7,642 bases of DNA, taken from an uncultured Thermomicrobiales bacterium. Lineage in GTDB: Bacteria; Chloroflexota; Chloroflexia; Thermomicrobiales; UBA6265. The notes under the pieces were generated by a model, which searched no databases, was not told the origin of the DNA, and saw nothing but the letters and a program-made list of their open reading frames with translations. The stretch is taken from positions 1 to 7,642 of the forward strand of contig CADCWK010000105.1 in NCBI GenBank assembly GCA_902806375.1, given 5' to 3'. Shown in pieces: positions 5,809-7,642 of the stretch (positions are counted from its first letter, which is position 1; every line of letters begins with the position of its first letter). The translations under genes and the position numbers were made by a program.

Positions 5809-7089
5809 TCAGCGCCGGGCCGACGCCGCGGATACGCCCTCGGGGACCGCGCCCGGCGGCAGGCGGCGCTCCCCGGGCGTGAAGGTCGCCGGGATCCGCT
5901 GCCAGCCCTTGTTCACGCCCTGGCGCGGGTAGCGCTTGAGGCCGGCGAGGTCGACCCGGTAGTCGGGCATCCGTTCGAGGACCTGCTTGAGCATCTCCTT
6001 GGCCATCCGCTTGCCGAAGTGCGAACCGGCGCAGCGGTGGACGCCGACGCCGAAGGCCAGGTGGCGGTTGGGCCAGCGGTGGATGTCGACCTCGTCCGGT
6101 TGCTCGAACTGGCTGGGGTCGCGGTTCGCCGACGACCACGCGAGGAGGGCTCGGTCGCCCACCTTCACCGGGCAGCCGTGGAACTCGGTCTCCTTGAGCA
6201 CCGTCCGGGCCAGCGCCTGGGTGGGGGAGAAGTAGCGCAGGAACTCCTCGATCGCCCGGTCGAGCAACGACGGGTCGTCGATGAGTTCCTGGCGGACGTC
6301 GGGGTGTTCGTAGAGCCACACCAGCGCCTGGCTGACCAGCGAGGCAGTCGTCCCGACGCCGCCGCTGACGAGCAGCTCGACGATCGAGAAGACCTCCTCC
6401 TCGGTGATCGGCCGGTCGTCCACCTCCTGCTGCACGAGGTAGCTGATGACGTCGTCGCGCGGCTCCGCCTTGCGCGCAGCGATGGTCTTCCGCATCTGCT
6501 CGGTGCCGTACGGCAGGTCCTCCTCGACGGCCCGCTTGTACGCCGGGCTGTCGGTCGGCTCCGCCAGGGTGGCCTGGTGGGAGCGGGCGTAGATCTGCCA
6601 GTCCTGCACCGGCAGGCCCAGCCAGTCGATGGTGCAGATCGCCGGGACGCCGATGATCTGGGCGAGGTCGGCCTCGCCGGATTCGATCAGCTCGTCGATG
6701 AACCAGGTGGTCCAGCGGACGATCATGTCCTCGACCTTGGCGACGGCGGCGGGCGATGCGACGGGGTTGACCACCTTGCGGTAGCTGCGGAACTCCGGCG
6801 GGTCGAGCTCGATGGGGATGTGCTTGTGCATCGGCGTCTTCGGGATGACCACCGACAGTCCTGGCCCGCCGTACTCGTCCAGGCGCTGGGAGGAGAAGAC
6901 GTCGTCGTCGCGGGCGGCCTCGAAGACCGAGTCGTAGTCCGTGAGCACCCAGAACCCGCCGTAGAGGTCGGACCACGCGACGGGGTGCCGTTCCCGCAGC
7001 TCCCGGTAGCTGCCGACGGTGTCGTCGGCATGTTGCGGCGAGTGGTGGTCGAAGTGGACGACGGGGCACTGGTCGATGGATGGACCCAT
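5809..7089 (-). CDS. Cytochrome P450 (no. 2)
   Basis: Soluble class I cytochrome P450, 426 residues from ATG at 7089. Seen: LDPPEFRSYRK at 95-105 (C-helix region), I-helix SGGVGTT at 242-248, K-helix EFLR at 282-285, and a textbook haem loop F346-G-V-G-V-H-R-C353-A-G355 with Cys353 as iron ligand. The I-helix has Gly246 where Asp or Glu normally precedes the conserved Thr, so proton delivery may differ. The C-terminal pattern and ANRDPSQF segment suit catabolic bacterial P450s of the broad P450cam/terpene-oxidising kind, but no subfamily is claimed. ATG 7089 has GGAG 8 bases upstream; a GTG ten codons earlier at 7119 would fall at the expected transcription start and is less likely. First gene of a minus-strand operon with SDR no. 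3, and divergent from a ferredoxin and reductase that probably supply its electrons. Confidence 0.95.
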   Translation of the reverse strand: MGPSIDQCPVVHFDHHSPQHADDTVGSYRELRERHPVAWSDLYGGFWVLTDYDSVFEAARDDDVFSSQRLDEYGGPGLSVVIPKTPMHKHIPIELDPPEFRSYRKVVNPVASPAAVAKVEDMIVRWTTWFIDELIESGEADLAQIIGVPAICTIDWLGLPVQDWQIYARSHQATLAEPTDSPAYKRAVEEDLPYGTEQMRKTIAARKAEPRDDVISYLVQQEVDDRPITEEEVFSIVELLVSGGVGTTASLVSQALVWLYEHPDVRQELIDDPSLLDRAIEEFLRYFSPTQALARTVLKETEFHGCPVKVGDRALLAWSSANRDPSQFEQPDEVDIHRWPNRHLAFGVGVHRCAGSHFGKRMAKEMLKQVLERMPDYRVDLAGLKRYPRQGVNKGWQRIPATFTPGERRLPPGAVPEGVSAASARR

Positions 7090-7121
7090 GGTGTGGTCTC
7101 CGTCTCTGCTCAACGTCACAG

Positions 7122-7130
7122 TGTGATAAT
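7122..7130 (+). promoter_or_regulatory. Possible extended -10 promoter of the ferredoxin gene
   Basis: TGTGATAAT contains the extended -10 TG and GATAAT (5 of 6 to TATAAT). No convincing -35 is seen, which an extended -10 can tolerate. Transcription would start near 7137 and leave about 70 bases of leader. Confidence 0.35.
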
Positions 7131-7137
7131 GCTTATC
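7125..7137. promoter_or_regulatory. Palindrome over both -10 boxes, candidate operator
   Basis: GATAA (7125-7129), TGC, TTATC (7133-7137): perfect 5-base half-sites around a 3-base centre. It covers the proposed -10 elements of both divergent promoters, so one bound dimer could shut both the P450 and the ferredoxin units. Short, hence modest confidence. Confidence 0.4.
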
Positions 7138-7155
7138 CTAGTTTGAGTCTGTCAA
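7126..7155 (-). promoter_or_regulatory. Probable promoter of the P450 no. 2-SDR no. 3 operon
   Basis: On the minus strand a perfect TTGACA (7155-7150), an 18-base spacer and CATTAT (7131-7126, 4 of 6). Transcription would begin near 7119, about 30 bases before ATG 7089. A TAGGAT (7140-7135) is an alternative actinomycete -10 but has no matching -35 at 17-18 bases. Confidence 0.55.
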
Positions 7156-7208
7156 CCGAGGTCCGCTGACCAGTCGGTCGGCCCGGGCCCGAATCCTGGA
7201 GGAATGCG

Positions 7209-7400
7209 ATGCGCGTCTCTGTCGACCTGGACGTATGCCAGGGCCACGGCGTGTGCCACATGAGCGCCCCCGACGTCTTCGAGCTCGACGAGACCGACGG
7301 TCACGCCATCGTGCAGGTGGACCCGGTACCGGCGGAACTGCAGGACGAGGCACAGTTGTCCGCGGACAGCTGCCCCGAGCGGGCCATCTCGGTCTCCTGA
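7209..7400 (+). CDS. Ferredoxin, single [3Fe-4S]-type, P450 partner
   Basis: A 63-residue acidic iron-sulfur electron carrier of the kind that feeds actinobacterial P450s. Cluster motif: Cys10-x2-His13-x2-Cys16 and Cys55-Pro56; the usual second cysteine is His, as known for P450-linked ferredoxins that carry [3Fe-4S] or a His-influenced cluster. MRVSVDLDVCQGHGVC and APDVFELDE are typical of the family. Length is normal. Start: ATG 7209 with GGAGGA (7198-7203) upstream. It is divergent from P450 no. 2 across a 119-base control region and followed two bases later by a ferredoxin reductase start, so the three make a full class I P450 system. It could also serve P450 no. 1, which has no own ferredoxin in view. 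Confidence 0.95.
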   Translation: MRVSVDLDVCQGHGVCHMSAPDVFELDETDGHAIVQVDPVPAELQDEAQLSADSCPERAISVS

Positions 7401-7402
7401 CC

Positions 7403-7642
7403 GTGCGCACCGTCGTCGTCGGCGCCTCTCTCGGGGGCGTCCGCACGGTCCAGGCGCTGCGGCGACGCGGGTGCGCGGACGAGGTGGTCCTGGTCGGGCA
7501 CGAGCCCGGCACCGTCGCCGGCGTGGCCAGCGACCGGCCGCCGCTGTCCAAGGCGTTCCTCGCCGATCCGTCCGCCGTGGCGCCACCCCTGGTGTCGCAC
7601 GAGGACCTGGCCGCGCTCGACGTCGCGTTGGTCGAGGGGCGG
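7403..7642 (+). CDS. FAD-dependent NAD(P)H:ferredoxin reductase, 3'-truncated by window
   Basis: Open frame from GTG 7403 to the window end, 80 codons without a stop. N-terminus MRTVVVGASLGGVRTVQALR is the FAD-binding Rossmann start (G-x-S-x-G-G, positions 7-12) of the putidaredoxin-reductase-like family; VVLVGHEP at 28-35 is the second strand with Glu34 expected to bind the FAD ribose, and DRPPLSK at 44-50 is the family's signature. Members run to about 400 residues, so some four fifths lie beyond the window. It would move electrons from NADH or NADPH to the ferredoxin just upstream. The start is two bases after the ferredoxin stop (TGA-CC-GTG) without its own clear ribosome binding site, pointing to coupled translation. 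The segment between Glu34 and DRPPLSK seems about four residues longer than the common form. Confidence 0.9.
   Translation, partial: MRTVVVGASLGGVRTVQALRRRGCADEVVLVGHEPGTVAGVASDRPPLSKAFLADPSAVAPPLVSHEDLAALDVALVEGR

Noticed and set aside
5807..7069. Upstream part of the 694-codon frame that would fuse a long tail to SDR no. 3
   Set aside because: This part is the alternative frame of P450 no. 2, whose own frame has all P450 motifs; the SDR fold begins right at GTG 5806.
6019..7146. 375-codon plus-strand open frame opposite P450 no. 2
   Set aside because: Antisense mirror of a conserved P450; composition is typical of a complement-frame shadow.
1..7642. CRISPR array, tRNA/rRNA, insertion sequence or attachment site
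   Set aside because: No regularly spaced repeats, no tRNA-like cloverleaf, no transposase and no flanking direct repeats were found by eye.

Overview
The window is very GC-rich (by eye about 70%), with strong G/C preference at third codon positions, GTG starts and AGGAG-type ribosome binding sites. With the gene families present (three mycofactocin-coupled-type SDRs, two class I P450s, a P450-type ferredoxin), this points to a high-GC actinobacterium of the soil or rhizosphere type. Genus cannot be told from the sequence. There is no RNA gene, CRISPR array, insertion sequence or phage gene, and no gene-free stretch over 300 bases.

Layout, left to right: (1) + strand, a sugar-type ABC transporter ATPase of the RbsA/MglA kind (5' end cut by the window), then an SDR oxidoreductase 40 bases later (1197-2021). 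A strong palindromic terminator at 2028-2068 closes this unit. (2) - strand, a small NTF2/SnoaL-like protein (2079-2489), then, behind its own terminator-like repeats, cytochrome P450 no. 1 (2644-3909), then behind another hairpin SDR no. 2 (4057-4896), SDR no. 3 (4985-5806) and cytochrome P450 no. 2 (5809-7089). P450 no. 2 and SDR no. 3 are two bases apart and surely co-transcribed; SDR no. 2 may be in the same transcript. (3) A 119-base divergent control region (7090-7208) with promoter-like elements on both strands and a small palindrome over them. (4) + strand, a one-cluster ferredoxin (7209-7400) and, two bases after its stop, the start of an FAD-dependent ferredoxin reductase that runs off the window (7403-7642).

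How they fit together (inference): ferredoxin reductase passes electrons from NAD(P)H to the ferredoxin and on to one or both P450s, which hydroxylate a small hydrophobic substrate. The resulting alcohols are oxidised to ketones or aldehydes by SDRs of the family thought to hold NAD(H) tightly and hand electrons to the peptide-derived redox cofactor mycofactocin (LimC carveol dehydrogenase is a known relative). The NTF2-like protein may do a following dehydration, hydrolysis or isomerisation, and the ABC transporter may import a substrate, perhaps a glycoside or polyol. The whole looks like a catabolic cluster for a terpenoid-, steroid- or cyclic-alcohol-like compound, but the substrate cannot be read from the sequence. 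No mycofactocin biosynthesis gene lies in the window.
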